This document shows, one piece after another, positions 10,953 through 20,385 of a stretch of DNA of 64,000 nt. Both the position numbers and the translations under genes were made by a program. The notes below the pieces were generated by a model. That model was not told the DNA's origin. It was given only the letters and a program-made list of their open reading frames with translations, and made no database searches. The first letter of the stretch is position 1; every line of letters begins with the position of its first letter. This stretch comes from a bacterium YEK0313. GTDB taxonomy: Bacteria > Pseudomonadota > Alphaproteobacteria > Rhizobiales > Phreatobacteraceae. Where the stretch lies: positions 1,785,501 to 1,849,500 of the forward strand of contig CCMO02000001.1 of NCBI GenBank assembly GCA_000751295.2, read 5' to 3'.

Positions 10953-12310
10953 CCCGCCGGGTCCTGATCCGCGGCGGCACCATCGTCTCGATGGAGCCGG
11001 CCATCGGCGAGCTCGCCCGCGGCGACCTGCTGGTCGAGGGCGAGCGGATCGCCGCGATCGCCCCGTCGATCCCGGCCGATGACGCCGAGATTGTCGACGC
11101 GACCGACCGCATCGTCGTTCCCGGCTTCGTCAACGCGCATCAGCACACCTGGCAGACCGCGCTGCGCGGCATCGCCGCCAACTGGACCCTGCCGGAATAT
11201 TTCGGCTGGGTGCATCGCGGCCTGGCGACCCGGTTCCGGCCCGACGACATCCATGTCGCGACGCTCGCCGGCGCCCTCGGCCAGATCGATGCCGGCGCGA
11301 CCACCCTGGTCGACTGGTGCCACAACAATCCGACGCCCGAGCATACCGACGCGGCCGTCGACGCCCTGGTCGAGAGCGGCATCCGCGCCGCCTTCTTTCA
11401 CGGCTCGCCGAAGCCGGACCCGAAGCCGGGCGAGCCGCATTTTTCCGAAGTGCCGCATCCGCGCGGCGAGATCGAGCGGCTGGCCCGCGGCCGGATCGGC
11501 GGCCGCGACGGGCGTGTGACGCTCGGCATGGCCATTCTCGGCCCGCATTATGCGACGCTGGAGGTGACCCGTGCCGACCTCGCGCTGGCGCGCGAGTTCG
11601 GCCTCGTCGCCTCGCTGCACCAGGGCGGCGGCCCGGCGCGCAGCCCCGGTGGCTGGCACCGGCTGATCGGCGAGGGGCTGGTCGGCCCCGGGCTCAACAT
11701 CGTCCATGGCAACGATCTCGACGATGCGCTGCTGGACAGGCTGGTCGCCGCCGGCGCCTCCTTCACCGTCACGCCGGAGAACGAGATGGCCCAGGGCCAC
11801 GGCGTGCCGATCACCGGCCGCCTCATCGCCCGCGGCACGGCTCCCTCGCTCGGCGTCGACATCGAAAGCGTCGTCTCGGCCGATCTCTTCACCGTCGCGC
11901 GCATGGCGCTCGCAGGGCAGCGCCTGATCGACAATGTCGCGGGCCGGCAGGCGACCGGTGCGATCCCGCCGACCGCGACCGTCACGACGCGCGCCGCGCT
12001 CGGCTGGCTGACCATCGAGGGTGCGCGCATGCTCGGCCTCGACCACCGCATCGGCTCGCTCAGCCCCGGCAAGCAGGCCGATCTCGTGCTGCTCGACGCC
12101 AGCCGGCTCAACCTCTTTCCGGTCCACGATCCGATCGCGAGCGTGGTGATGCAGGCCGGCATCGCCAATGTCGAGAGCGTGATGATCGGCGGGCGCTTCG
12201 CCAAGCGCCACGGCCGGCTGATCCGGACCGATCTCGCCGGCCTGAAGGCCCGTCTCAAGGCCTCGGGCCAGCGCATTCTGGGCGAGCTCGGCCTCGCCGC
12301 CGCAGCATAG
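10949..12310 (+). CDS. Amidohydrolase of the ATZ/TRZ-deaminase group
   Basis: A 453-residue metal-dependent hydrolase of the cytosine/guanine/triazine deaminase superfamily. It starts with GTG, overlapping the previous stop by four bases (GTGA). Metal-site residues are visible: H64 and H66 in NAHQHTW, H224 in SLHQGG, H253 in IVHGND and D304 in GVDIES. A typical C-terminal strand follows (LSPGKQADLVLLD). The family releases ammonia or an amine from heterocycles such as 8-oxoguanine, cytosine or s-triazines. Its place inside a hydroxyquinol operon suggests that the operon's starting compound carries an amino or imino group (inference); the substrate cannot be read from sequence. Confidence 0.85.
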   Translation: MTRRVLIRGGTIVSMEPAIGELARGDLLVEGERIAAIAPSIPADDAEIVDATDRIVVPGFVNAHQHTWQTALRGIAANWTLPEYFGWVHRGLATRFRPDDIHVATLAGALGQIDAGATTLVDWCHNNPTPEHTDAAVDALVESGIRAAFFHGSPKPDPKPGEPHFSEVPHPRGEIERLARGRIGGRDGRVTLGMAILGPHYATLEVTRADLALAREFGLVASLHQGGGPARSPGGWHRLIGEGLVGPGLNIVHGNDLDDALLDRLVAAGASFTVTPENEMAQGHGVPITGRLIARGTAPSLGVDIESVVSADLFTVARMALAGQRLIDNVAGRQATGAIPPTATVTTRAALGWLTIEGARMLGLDHRIGSLSPGKQADLVLLDASRLNLFPVHDPIASVVMQAGIANVESVMIGGRFAKRHGRLIRTDLAGLKARLKASGQRILGELGLAAAA

Positions 12311-12321
12311 GACGATCGCAG

Positions 12322-13224
12322 ATGGCACGGATCGCATTCATTGGACTGGGCAAGCTCGGACTGCCGATGGCCGCGCGGCTGGTCGCGGCCGGCCATCGGG
12401 TCGCCGGCTCCGACCGCGCGCCGGAGCGCAACGCGCTCGCCGCGGCGCGCGGGATAGAGGCCGGCGCGGATCCGGCCGCCGCTCTCGCCGGCGCCGATAT
12501 CGTCTTCACCTCGCTGCCCGACGACGAGGCTCTCAGGGGAGCGCTCGGCCCCGGCGGCACGCTGCTTGCCGGGCTGCCGGCAGGCGCGATCCTCGCCGAC
12601 ACCTCGACCGTCTCGCCCGACGCCTCGGCGAGGGTGGCGGCGGCGCTGGCCGGCCGCGGCGTCGCCTTCCTGCGCGCGCCGGTCTCCGGCAATCCGGTGC
12701 TTGCCGAGGCCGGGACGCTGACCGCCCTCGTCTCGGGGCCACGCGAGGCCTTCGACGCGGCCCGCCCCGCGCTTGCCGCCTTCACGCGGGCCCAGGTCCA
12801 TCTCGGCGCCGGCGAAGAGGCACGCTTCGCCAAGCTCGCCATCAACCTGATGATCGCCGCGAGCGCCGGCATGATGGCCGATGCGCTGGTGCTGGCGGAG
12901 AAGGGGGGCGTGCCGTGGGATGCGATGCTGGACGCCATGGCCGACAGCGCCGCCGGCTCGCCCATGGTCAAATACAAGGTGCCGCCGCTGAAGGCGCGTG
13001 ACTATGCCCCGACCTTTTCCTGCCGGCAGATGGCAAAGGATCTCGACCTGATCCTCGAGGCCGCCGCGGGGGCGGGGCTGTCCCTGCCCTATGGCGACCT
13101 GACGCGCCGGATCTATGGCGCGCTGATCGCCGACGGCAAGAGCGAGGTCGACTTCATCGCCACCGTCCAGGCCGCCGAGGAACGGGCCGGCCTTGCGGAT
13201 ACCGGCCGGACGCCAGGGGAATAG
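12322..13224 (+). CDS. NAD(P)-dependent beta-hydroxyacid dehydrogenase (3-hydroxyisobutyrate dehydrogenase family)
   Basis: A 300-residue dehydrogenase with the Rossmann motif IGLGKLGLPMAARL at the N-terminus, the substrate loop VSGNPVLAEAGTLTALVSG and the catalytic lysine K171 in FAKLAINLM. The ATG at 12322 is chosen because it begins directly with the Rossmann strand; the open frame upstream is a shadow of the amidohydrolase. It starts 11 bp after that gene and ends 3 bp before the dioxygenase, so it is part of the operon. Substrate is unassigned; it could reduce or oxidise a hydroxyacid intermediate, or a semialdehyde related to 3-oxoadipate. Confidence 0.85.
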   Translation: MARIAFIGLGKLGLPMAARLVAAGHRVAGSDRAPERNALAAARGIEAGADPAAALAGADIVFTSLPDDEALRGALGPGGTLLAGLPAGAILADTSTVSPDASARVAAALAGRGVAFLRAPVSGNPVLAEAGTLTALVSGPREAFDAARPALAAFTRAQVHLGAGEEARFAKLAINLMIAASAGMMADALVLAEKGGVPWDAMLDAMADSAAGSPMVKYKVPPLKARDYAPTFSCRQMAKDLDLILEAAAGAGLSLPYGDLTRRIYGALIADGKSEVDFIATVQAAEERAGLADTGRTPGE

Positions 13225-13227
13225 ACC

Positions 13228-14106
13228 ATGCTCAGCTTCAACGAGGACAACCTGACCGATGCCGTCGCCGCGCGTTTCGACGGCTGCGAGGACCCGCGTC
13301 TCAAGACCATCGTCCAGGCCCTGGTCCGGCACAGCCACGCCTTCGTCAAGGAGGTCGAGCTCACCCAGGACGAATGGGTGAAGGCGATCGGCTTCCTCAC
13401 CCGCACCGGCCAGATGTGCGACGACCGGCGCCAGGAGTTCATCCTGCTCTCCGACGTGATGGGCGTCTCCATGCTGGTCGACGCCATCAATCACCGCATG
13501 CCGGACGGCGCGACCGAAACGACCGTGCTCGGGCCGTTCTATCTCGGCGAGCACCGCGTCACCGCCCACGGCACCGACATCGCCGCGGGCGTCGACGGCG
13601 AGCCGATGTATGTCGAGGCGCGCGTCAGCGCGCCCGATGGCCGGCCGCTCGCCGGAGCCCGGGTGGACATCTGGCATTCCGACGACGACGGCTTCTACGA
13701 CTCGCAGAAGGGCGACGGCACGGAGCCCTCGCTCAGGGCCCGCTTCATCACCGATGCCGACGGCCGCTTCCATTTCAAGTCAATCGTGCCGTCCAGCTAT
13801 CCGATCCCGCACGACGGACCCGTGGGCCAGCTCCTCGACGCCACCCGGCGCCATCCCATGCGTCCAGCCCATGTCCATTTCCACGTGTCGGCGCCGGGCT
13901 ACGAGACGCTGGTGACCCATGTCTTCGTCGCCGGTGATCCCTGGCTCGACAGCGATGCGGTGTTCGGCGTCAAGGAAAGCCTGGTCGCCGATCTCGTCGC
14001 CCGCGACGAGCCGGCCTATCCCGACGGCACGCCGGCGCCGGGAGCCTGGAAGCTGCTGCATTACGATTTCGGCCTGAAGCCGCTGGCGGCGCGCCCCGCC
14101 GCGTGA
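13228..14106 (+). CDS. Hydroxyquinol 1,2-dioxygenase (intradiol)
   Basis: A 292-residue intradiol dioxygenase that opens 1,2,4-trihydroxybenzene to maleylacetate using non-haem Fe(III). All four iron ligands are visible with correct spacing: Y157 (DGFYDSQ), Y191 (SSYPIP), H215 and H217 (AHVHFHV). The N-terminal linker domain (residues 1-100) and length fit hydroxyquinol and catechol 1,2-dioxygenases. Maleylacetate reductase in the same operon favours hydroxyquinol over catechol. No hydroxylase that makes hydroxyquinol is in the operon. Confidence 0.93.
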   Translation: MLSFNEDNLTDAVAARFDGCEDPRLKTIVQALVRHSHAFVKEVELTQDEWVKAIGFLTRTGQMCDDRRQEFILLSDVMGVSMLVDAINHRMPDGATETTVLGPFYLGEHRVTAHGTDIAAGVDGEPMYVEARVSAPDGRPLAGARVDIWHSDDDGFYDSQKGDGTEPSLRARFITDADGRFHFKSIVPSSYPIPHDGPVGQLLDATRRHPMRPAHVHFHVSAPGYETLVTHVFVAGDPWLDSDAVFGVKESLVADLVARDEPAYPDGTPAPGAWKLLHYDFGLKPLAARPAA

Positions 14107-14150
14107 CGGGAGCACCCGCAGAAAGGTGACACGTGCCGCGGAGGACCTTG

Positions 14151-15671
14151 ATGAACGCTCATGTCAGCCCCGTCGACCTCGCCGTCCCCGTTGTCTCGCT
14201 CAAGGGCATCGAAAAGACATTCCCCGGGGTGAAGGCCCTGCAGGGGGTGTCGCTCGATCTCTTTGCCGGCGAAGTGCACATGATCATGGGCGAGAACGGC
14301 GCCGGCAAGTCGACACTGATGAAGATCCTGTGCGGCGCCTATGCCGCCGATGCCGGCGAGATCTTCTACAAGGGCGCGCGCGAGACCCTGGCCGGCCCCA
14401 AGGATGCGCGCCGGCTCGGCATCGCGGTGATCTTCCAGGAATTCTCGCTCGTGCCCCATCTCGATGTCGCGCAGAACATCCTGCTCGGCCGCGAGCCAAA
14501 GGGAATGCTGCCCGGCCAGATCGACCTGAAGCGCCTCTACGGGGATGCCCAGCGCTATCTCGACATGCTCGGCAGCGATATCGACGCCCGCACGCCGGTG
14601 CACCGCCTGCGGGTCGCCGAGCAGCAGATGGTCGAGATCGCCAAGGCCCTGTCGCAGGACGCGCGCGTCCTGGTGCTGGACGAGCCGACCTCGGCGCTGT
14701 CCGACCGGGAGACCGAGCAGCTGTTCAAGGTCATCCGCAGGCTCCAGTCCGAGGGCGTCGCCATGGCCTATATCTCGCACCGCATGGCCGAGGTGTTCGA
14801 GCTCGGCGACCGCATCACCGTGCTGCGCGACGGCCAGTTCATCGGCACCCGGCTGCGCGCCGAGGCCTCCTCGGACGAGATCGTGCGGATGATGGTCGGC
14901 CGCAGCGTCGACACGAGCTACGGCAGGACCTATTGCACGGCGCCCGGGGAGACCGTCATCGCCCTTGCCGGGGTCAGCGCGGCGAACGGTCTCAGCGACG
15001 TGTCGATCGAGGTCCGGCGCGGCGAGATCGTCGGCCTCGCGGGCCTCGTCGGCTCGGGGCGGACCGAGATCGCCCGGGTCATTTTCGGTGCCGACCCGAT
15101 CGCCGCCGGCGAGATCCGCTGCCGGGGCAAGGTCTATGGCCGGACCCCGACGGCCGCGCGCGACAACGGCATTGCCCTCATCCCGGAAAGCCGCAAGACC
15201 CAGGGCCTCGCCCTCGCGCGCTCGGTGCGCGACAACATCCTGGCGGCAAGCCTCGCGCGAACCTTTCCCAATGGTTGGTTCGCCCCGGCGCGGGCCCATG
15301 CGATCGCCGACGGCCTGATCGAGCGCCTGCGCATCGCCACCCCGTCGCCGGCCCAGCGCGTCGGCACGCTGTCCGGCGGCAACCAGCAGAAGGTGGTCAT
15401 CGCCAAGTGGCTGAACGCCGATGCCGACCTCTTCATCTTCGACGAGCCGACGCGCGGCATCGATGTCGGTGCCAAGGCGGAGATCTTCGCGCTGATCGAC
15501 AGCCTGGTGAAACAGGGCCGCGCGGTGCTGATGATCTCCTCCGAACTGCCGGAAATCGTCAGCGTCTGCGACCGCGCCTACGTCATGCGCGACAAGCGCG
15601 TCGCCGGCGAGCTCGACCGCGCCAACCTCACCCAGGAGAACGTCATGCGACTGGCGGTGCACCATGGCTGA
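14151..15671 (+). CDS. Ribose-type (CUT2) ABC transporter, double ATP-binding subunit
   Basis: A 506-residue ATPase with two ABC modules, as in RbsA/MglA. Module 1 has Walker A GENGAGKST and signature-like LRVAEQQMVEIAK; module 2 has the degenerate Walker A GLVGSGRTE and the full signature LSGGNQQKVVIAK. An in-frame GTG lies 18 bp earlier (14133), but CGGAGG at 14139-14144 is well placed for the ATG at 14151. Only 44 bp separate it from the dioxygenase gene, so catabolic genes and importer look co-transcribed. It overlaps the next gene by 8 bp. Confidence 0.92.
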   Translation: MNAHVSPVDLAVPVVSLKGIEKTFPGVKALQGVSLDLFAGEVHMIMGENGAGKSTLMKILCGAYAADAGEIFYKGARETLAGPKDARRLGIAVIFQEFSLVPHLDVAQNILLGREPKGMLPGQIDLKRLYGDAQRYLDMLGSDIDARTPVHRLRVAEQQMVEIAKALSQDARVLVLDEPTSALSDRETEQLFKVIRRLQSEGVAMAYISHRMAEVFELGDRITVLRDGQFIGTRLRAEASSDEIVRMMVGRSVDTSYGRTYCTAPGETVIALAGVSAANGLSDVSIEVRRGEIVGLAGLVGSGRTEIARVIFGADPIAAGEIRCRGKVYGRTPTAARDNGIALIPESRKTQGLALARSVRDNILAASLARTFPNGWFAPARAHAIADGLIERLRIATPSPAQRVGTLSGGNQQKVVIAKWLNADADLFIFDEPTRGIDVGAKAEIFALIDSLVKQGRAVLMISSELPEIVSVCDRAYVMRDKRVAGELDRANLTQENVMRLAVHHG

Positions 15672-16617
15672 AGCGGCCGTTCCTTCCGTCCGCAGGTCCC
15701 TGGAGCTGCGCTCGCCGGGCATCTGGGCGATCCTGGTGGTGCTGGTCGCCGCCTTCTCGCTGCTCGCCCCGGGTTTCCTCAGCGGCGGCAACATCGCCAA
15801 TATCGGGCGGCAGTCGTCGATCCTCCTGATCATCGCCCTGCCGATGACGCTGATCATCCTGACCGAGGGGCTCGACCTGTCGATGGGCGCGCTGATGGCG
15901 CTCGCCAGCATGGGCATAGCCCTCGTCTCCGCCGCCGGCTATCCGGTGCCGGTGGCGATCCTCACGGGCCTTGCCATCGGTCTCGCCGGCGGCCTGTTCA
16001 ACGGCCTGCTCGTCGCCAAGCTCGCCATCCCGCCCTTCGTCGGCACCCTCGGCACGCTCGGCATCGCCCATGGCCTGGCGGTCGTGCTGACCGACGGGCA
16101 GAGCGTCGTCGACATCGCCGACGCCATTCCCGATTTCTTCGGCAGCCGTGTGCTCGGCATTCCCGCGCCCGTCCTGGTCGCCGCCGCGGCCTATCTCGCC
16201 ACCCATTTCCTGCTCTACCGCACGCAGTTCGGCGTCGCCATCTTCGCGCTCGGCGGCAATCGCGAGGCCTGGACGCTCGCCGGCGGCCGGGTCTGCCGCT
16301 GCCTCGTCGCCGTCTACGCCTTCGGCGGCCTGATGGTCGGCCTCGCCGGCTTCCTGTTCACCGCGCGGATGAGCGCCGGCCACCCCACCGCCTCGCTCGG
16401 CATGGAGTTCGACGCCCTCGCGGCGGTGGCGCTCGGCGGCACCTCGTTCGAGCGCGGCGACGGCTGGCTGTTCGGCACCCTGCTCGGCGTGCTGGCCATC
16501 GGCATCCTGCGCAACGGCCTCAACCTGCTCGGCTTTCCGTCCTCGATGCAGGTCATCAGCATCGGCCTCATGGTGTTGCTCGCCCTGTTCCTCGACGGTC
16601 TGAGGAGGAAGCCATGA
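15664..16617 (+). CDS. Ribose-type ABC transporter permease 1
   Basis: A 317-residue inner-membrane permease of the RbsC/XylH family with eight or more hydrophobic segments and the family motif LTEGLDLSMGALMALASM. The conserved cytoplasmic loop for ATPase contact is near FGVAIFALGGNREAWTLAGG. It overlaps the ATPase gene by 8 bp and the second permease by 4 bp (ATGA). Two different permeases with one double ATPase point to a heterodimeric channel. Confidence 0.92.
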   Translation: MAEAAVPSVRRSLELRSPGIWAILVVLVAAFSLLAPGFLSGGNIANIGRQSSILLIIALPMTLIILTEGLDLSMGALMALASMGIALVSAAGYPVPVAILTGLAIGLAGGLFNGLLVAKLAIPPFVGTLGTLGIAHGLAVVLTDGQSVVDIADAIPDFFGSRVLGIPAPVLVAAAAYLATHFLLYRTQFGVAIFALGGNREAWTLAGGRVCRCLVAVYAFGGLMVGLAGFLFTARMSAGHPTASLGMEFDALAAVALGGTSFERGDGWLFGTLLGVLAIGILRNGLNLLGFPSSMQVISIGLMVLLALFLDGLRRKP

Positions 16618-17609
16618 CCGATCTCGGCCTGTCCCATCCGGCCGGTTCCCGCGGCGGCCTCGGCCCACGACTGCTGACGCTCGCCGGCGGCCCGGCGATC
16701 GCCCTGCGGCTCGCCGCGGTCGCGGCGCTCTGCGTGGCGCTCGCGCTCGCGACCCCGAACTTCCTCACCGAGACCAACATCCTCAACGTGCTGCGTCAGG
16801 CGGCGCTGCTGTTCCTGGTCGGCTCGGGCCTGACGCTGGTGCTGATCGGCGGCGGCATCGACCTGTCGGTCGGCGCCAATCTCGGCCTCAGCGCCTGCCT
16901 GGCGGCGCTGACCCTCAAGGCGACCGACTCGCTCGTCCTGACCCTGCTCGTCGGCCTCGCGACCGGCACGGTGATCGGCCTTGCCAACGGCCTGGCCGTC
17001 GCGGTGATGCGCATTCCGCCCTTCATCGCCACCTACGGCATGCTCTGGGTGCTGCTCGGCATCACCTACCGGGTCATGGCAGGGGAAAGCGTGCACGGCT
17101 TCCCGCCGAGCTTCCGCTTTCTCGGCTCGGGCCATTTCCTCGGCATTCCCGTGCCGGTCTATCTGATGTTCCTCTTCCTCGCCGTCGGCGGGCTGTTCCT
17201 CGCCCGCACCCGCTGGGGACAGGAGGTCTATGCCATGGGCGCCAATCCGGAAGCGGCCCGGTTGTCGGGCATTCCGGTCCGCTCCCGGCAGATCCTCACC
17301 TATACGCTGAGCGGCGCCATGGCGGGGCTTGCCGCGCTCGTCTTCCTCGCCCGCGTCAACTCGGCCGAGGGCGATATCGGCGAGGCCATGACCCTGCCGG
17401 CGATCACCGCCGTGCTGATCGGCGGCACCTCGCTGTTCGGCGGCGTCGGCACGGTCACCGGCACCTTCATCGGCGCGCTGATCCTCACCCTCGTCATCAA
17501 CGGCATGAACCTGCTGTCGGTCCATTCCAACTGGCAGCCCCTCGTCGCCGGCGTGATCGTGATCCTCGCCGTGCTGGTCGACAGCCTGACCAACCGGCGC
17601 CGGACCTGA
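16614..17609 (+). CDS. Ribose-type ABC transporter permease 2
   Basis: A 331-residue permease homologous to the preceding one: GGGIDLSVGANLGLSACLA replaces the equivalent motif, and the ATPase-contact loop is YAMGANPEAARLSGIPVRS. The start overlaps the stop of permease 1 (ATGA). The C-terminal hydrophobic segment (LLSVHSNWQPLVAGVIVILAV) ends in a charged tail typical of the family. Confidence 0.92.
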   Translation: MTDLGLSHPAGSRGGLGPRLLTLAGGPAIALRLAAVAALCVALALATPNFLTETNILNVLRQAALLFLVGSGLTLVLIGGGIDLSVGANLGLSACLAALTLKATDSLVLTLLVGLATGTVIGLANGLAVAVMRIPPFIATYGMLWVLLGITYRVMAGESVHGFPPSFRFLGSGHFLGIPVPVYLMFLFLAVGGLFLARTRWGQEVYAMGANPEAARLSGIPVRSRQILTYTLSGAMAGLAALVFLARVNSAEGDIGEAMTLPAITAVLIGGTSLFGGVGTVTGTFIGALILTLVINGMNLLSVHSNWQPLVAGVIVILAVLVDSLTNRRRT

Positions 17610-17675
17610 GGCGCGCGCCGCCGGCTTCCACAACAGCGCCTTGGCCAAAAGACAATCTTCAGGAGGAACCGTCCC

Positions 17676-18638
17676 ATGCGCAGGATCATCACAGCGGCAG
17701 CCACCTGCCTCGCTCTCGCCGGCGCGGCGCGCGCCGACGGCGAGCGGATCGCCGTCTTCACCAAGAACCAGACCAATCCGTTCTTCCAGGTCGTGCGCCT
17801 CGGCGCGGAAAACGCCGCCCGGCAGATGAACGCCACGGTCACCCACTACATCCCGACCCGGCCGGACAGCATTCCCGAGCAGATCAGCCAGATCGAGGAC
17901 GTGACGGTGCGCCGGCCCAATGCCGTCGTGCTGACCCCGGTCGACTTCAAGGCGCTGACGCCGGCGATCCGGCGGCTGAACGAGGCGGGCATCCCGACCG
18001 TCAACATGACCGACCGGGCCGAGCGCGGCAATTTCGTCGCCTTCGTCGGCGCCGCCGACTACGATCTCGGCCTCGCCACCGCCCGCCACCTGTTCCAGAA
18101 GATGGGCGGCCAGGGCAATGTCGTCGCGCTCGAAGGGGTCAAGGGCACGCTCGTCTCCACCGAGCGGATGCGCGGCTTCACCGATGCGCTGAAGGAATTC
18201 CCCAACATCAAGGTGGTCGCCACCCAGGCGGCGAACTTCCAGCGGCTGAACGCCCTGCAGGTGATGGAGAACCTGATCCAGGCGCATCCCAGGATCGACG
18301 GCATCTACGCCGCCAACGACGCCATGGCGACCGGCGCCATCGAGGCCCTGGAGGCCGCCCGCCGCCAGGCGCTGGTGGTCGGCATCAATGGCACCAAGGA
18401 GGCGATCGACGCGATCAAGGCCGGCAAGATGCTGGCGAGCGGCGACTACAGCGCCTTCCTGCACGGCTGCTTCGGTGCCATGGCGGCGATCCGCCACCTG
18501 CGCGGCCTGCCTGTGCCGCGCGAGATCGTCTTTCCGGCACGGGTGGTCGATGCCACGAACTACCAGAGCCTCGACGTCGCCCCCGACCAGATGAGCTGTC
18601 CGGCCTGGGAGAGCATCGTCCCGGCCGGCCGATCCTGA
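17676..18638 (+). CDS. Ribose-type periplasmic binding protein
   Basis: A 320-residue binding protein of the RbsB family (periplasmic binding protein 4). A Sec signal peptide is visible (MRRIITAAATCLALAGAARA, residues 1-20), then IAVFTKNQTNPFFQVVRLGA at the ligand cleft, and a hinge typical of pentose-type receptors (GIYAANDAMATGAIEAL). AGGAGGAA stands before the ATG. It lies 66 bp after the permeases. With hydroxyquinol genes upstream, the ligand may be a polyol-like or glycosylated phenol rather than a simple sugar (inference). Confidence 0.92.
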   Translation: MRRIITAAATCLALAGAARADGERIAVFTKNQTNPFFQVVRLGAENAARQMNATVTHYIPTRPDSIPEQISQIEDVTVRRPNAVVLTPVDFKALTPAIRRLNEAGIPTVNMTDRAERGNFVAFVGAADYDLGLATARHLFQKMGGQGNVVALEGVKGTLVSTERMRGFTDALKEFPNIKVVATQAANFQRLNALQVMENLIQAHPRIDGIYAANDAMATGAIEALEAARRQALVVGINGTKEAIDAIKAGKMLASGDYSAFLHGCFGAMAAIRHLRGLPVPREIVFPARVVDATNYQSLDVAPDQMSCPAWESIVPAGRS

Positions 18639-18692
18639 TCACCCGCGGGCGGCGCCCTGGCCGGCGCCGTCCGCCCTTTCACCGAGGTCTCC

Positions 18693-18986
18693 ATGCTGTT
18701 CACCATCCATGCGCTCGACAAGCCGGGCGCGCTGCCGACGCGGCTTGCCCACTATGACGCGCACAAGGCCTTCCTCGCCGATACGACCCGGTTCGGCCTG
18801 GCCATCGTCATGTCCGGCCCGCTCGTCGAGGACGACGGCGTCACCGCCAAGGGCTCGTTCTTCCTCGTCGAGGCGCCCGACCGGGCCGCGGTCGAGGCCT
18901 TCCACCGCGCCGATCCGTTCCACGCCGCCGGCATCTGGCAGCCGGAAAGCGTGCGCATCACCGCCTTCCTGCGCCGCCAGGGCTGA
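18693..18986 (+). CDS. YciI-family protein
   Basis: A 97-residue protein with the YciI pattern (LFTIHALDKPGA, then HYDAHKAFL with the conserved histidine and aspartate, and DPFHAAGIW). The family shares a ferredoxin-like fold and includes a dehydrochlorinase of chlorinated muconolactones; most members are unassigned. Placed at the end of the hydroxyquinol/importer operon, 54 bp after the binding protein, a small isomerase or lyase role on a lactone is possible (inference). Confidence 0.8.
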   Translation: MLFTIHALDKPGALPTRLAHYDAHKAFLADTTRFGLAIVMSGPLVEDDGVTAKGSFFLVEAPDRAAVEAFHRADPFHAAGIWQPESVRITAFLRRQG

Positions 18987-19201
18987 GGTTCCGCGGCCCC
19001 GCGTGGCGCCCGTCCGCCGCGCGGAGCCTGCACCTTCGGGGGAATTGCCAGCGCGCCGCCATGAACTAGGCTGAACTGCGATCATCCGCCCGCCGGGGCG
19101 GGATCGCCGGCGGCTGGCCGCGGACCCGGTCGCGGGCTTCGTGGCCGTCATGCGCCGGCCCGGGCCCGATCGCCGAAGCCCGCATTCTGGAGGTGGACCG
19201 G

Positions 19202-20368
19202 ATGGATTTTGCGCTCTCCCGCGAACAGGAGGCGATCCGCGAGGCGGTCGGCGGCATCTGCGCCCGGTTCGGCGACGACTACTGGCTGAAGCTCGACAAG
19301 CATGGCGGCTTTCCGAACGAAATGTTCGCGGCGCTCGCCGCCGACGGCTGGCTCGGCATCTGCATTCCCGAAGCCTATGGTGGTTCCGGGCTCGGCATTA
19401 CCGAAGCCGCGGTGATGATGCGGGCAATCGCCGAATCGGGCGCCGGCATGTCCGGTGCCTCGGCCGTGCATATCAACGTCTTCGGCCTCAACCCGGTGGT
19501 CGTGTTCGGCACGGAGGAGCAGAAGCGCCGGATCCTGCCGCCGATGGTCGCTGGCCGCGAGAAGACCTGCTTCGCCGTCACCGAGCCGAATACCGGCCTC
19601 AACACCACCCAGCTCAAGACCCGCGCCGTGCGCAGGGGCGACCGATATGTCGTCGATGGCCAGAAGGTGTGGATCTCGACCGCCCAGGTCGCCGACCGGA
19701 TGCTGCTGCTGGCCCGCACGACGCCGCTCGAGGAGGTGTCGAAGCCGACCTTCGGGCTGTCGCTGTTCTGCACGCCCTTCGACCGGTCGCGCATCAAGGT
19801 GCACGAGATCGACAAGATGGGCCGCAAGGCGGTCGATTCGAACGAACTGTTCATCGAGGGCCTGGAGGTGCCGGTCGAGGACCGCATCGGGGAGGAAGGC
19901 CGCGGCTTCGACTACATCCTGCACGGCATGAATCCGGAACGCGTGCTGATCGCGGCGGAGGCCGTCGGCCTCGGCCATCTCGCGCTGTCGCGCGCGAGCG
20001 CCTATGCCAAGGAGCGCAACGTGTTCAACCGGCCGATCGGCCAGAACCAGGCGATCCAGCATCCGCTCGCCAGGAACTGGATGGCGCTGGAGGCGGCCTG
20101 GCTGATGACCCTGCGGGCGGCCTGGGAATATGACCGGGACCTGCCATGCGGGGCGAGCGCCAACGCCGCGAAATATCTCGCGGGCGAAGCCGGTTTCGAT
20201 GCCTGCCAGCAGGCCGTGATGACCCATGGCGGCTTCGGTTATGCGCGGGAGTTCCACGTCGAGCGCTATCTGCGCGAGGCGCTGATCCCGCGCATCGCGC
20301 CGATCAGCCCGCAGCTGGTGCTGAGCTTCATCGCCGAGAAGGTGCTGGGCCTGCCGAAATCGTACTGA
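19202..20368 (+). CDS. Acyl-CoA dehydrogenase
   Basis: A 388-residue FAD-dependent acyl-CoA dehydrogenase with N-terminal helical, central beta (CFAVTEPNTGLNTTQLKTRA, VDGQKVWIST) and C-terminal helical domains (RNVFNRPIGQNQAIQHPLA, MTHGGFGYAREFHVERYLRE). No YEG-type glutamate is present at the C-terminal position; E246 in MNPERVLIA matches the alternative base position seen in isovaleryl-CoA dehydrogenases. GGAGGTGG at 19189-19196 supports the ATG at 19202 over the in-frame GTG at 19193. It is followed by a CoA-transferase and an AcoR-like regulator, so it oxidises a CoA thioester that is made or released by that enzyme (inference). Confidence 0.9.
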   Translation: MDFALSREQEAIREAVGGICARFGDDYWLKLDKHGGFPNEMFAALAADGWLGICIPEAYGGSGLGITEAAVMMRAIAESGAGMSGASAVHINVFGLNPVVVFGTEEQKRRILPPMVAGREKTCFAVTEPNTGLNTTQLKTRAVRRGDRYVVDGQKVWISTAQVADRMLLLARTTPLEEVSKPTFGLSLFCTPFDRSRIKVHEIDKMGRKAVDSNELFIEGLEVPVEDRIGEEGRGFDYILHGMNPERVLIAAEAVGLGHLALSRASAYAKERNVFNRPIGQNQAIQHPLARNWMALEAAWLMTLRAAWEYDRDLPCGASANAAKYLAGEAGFDACQQAVMTHGGFGYAREFHVERYLREALIPRIAPISPQLVLSFIAEKVLGLPKSY

Positions 20369-20385
20369 AGGTTGCGAATGACGAA

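Noticed and set aside
19040..19060. TGGC-N10-GC like element on the minus strand, resembling a sigma-54 promoter
   Set aside because: It points away from the acyl-CoA dehydrogenase gene toward the end of the YciI gene and lacks the conserved bases outside GG and GC.
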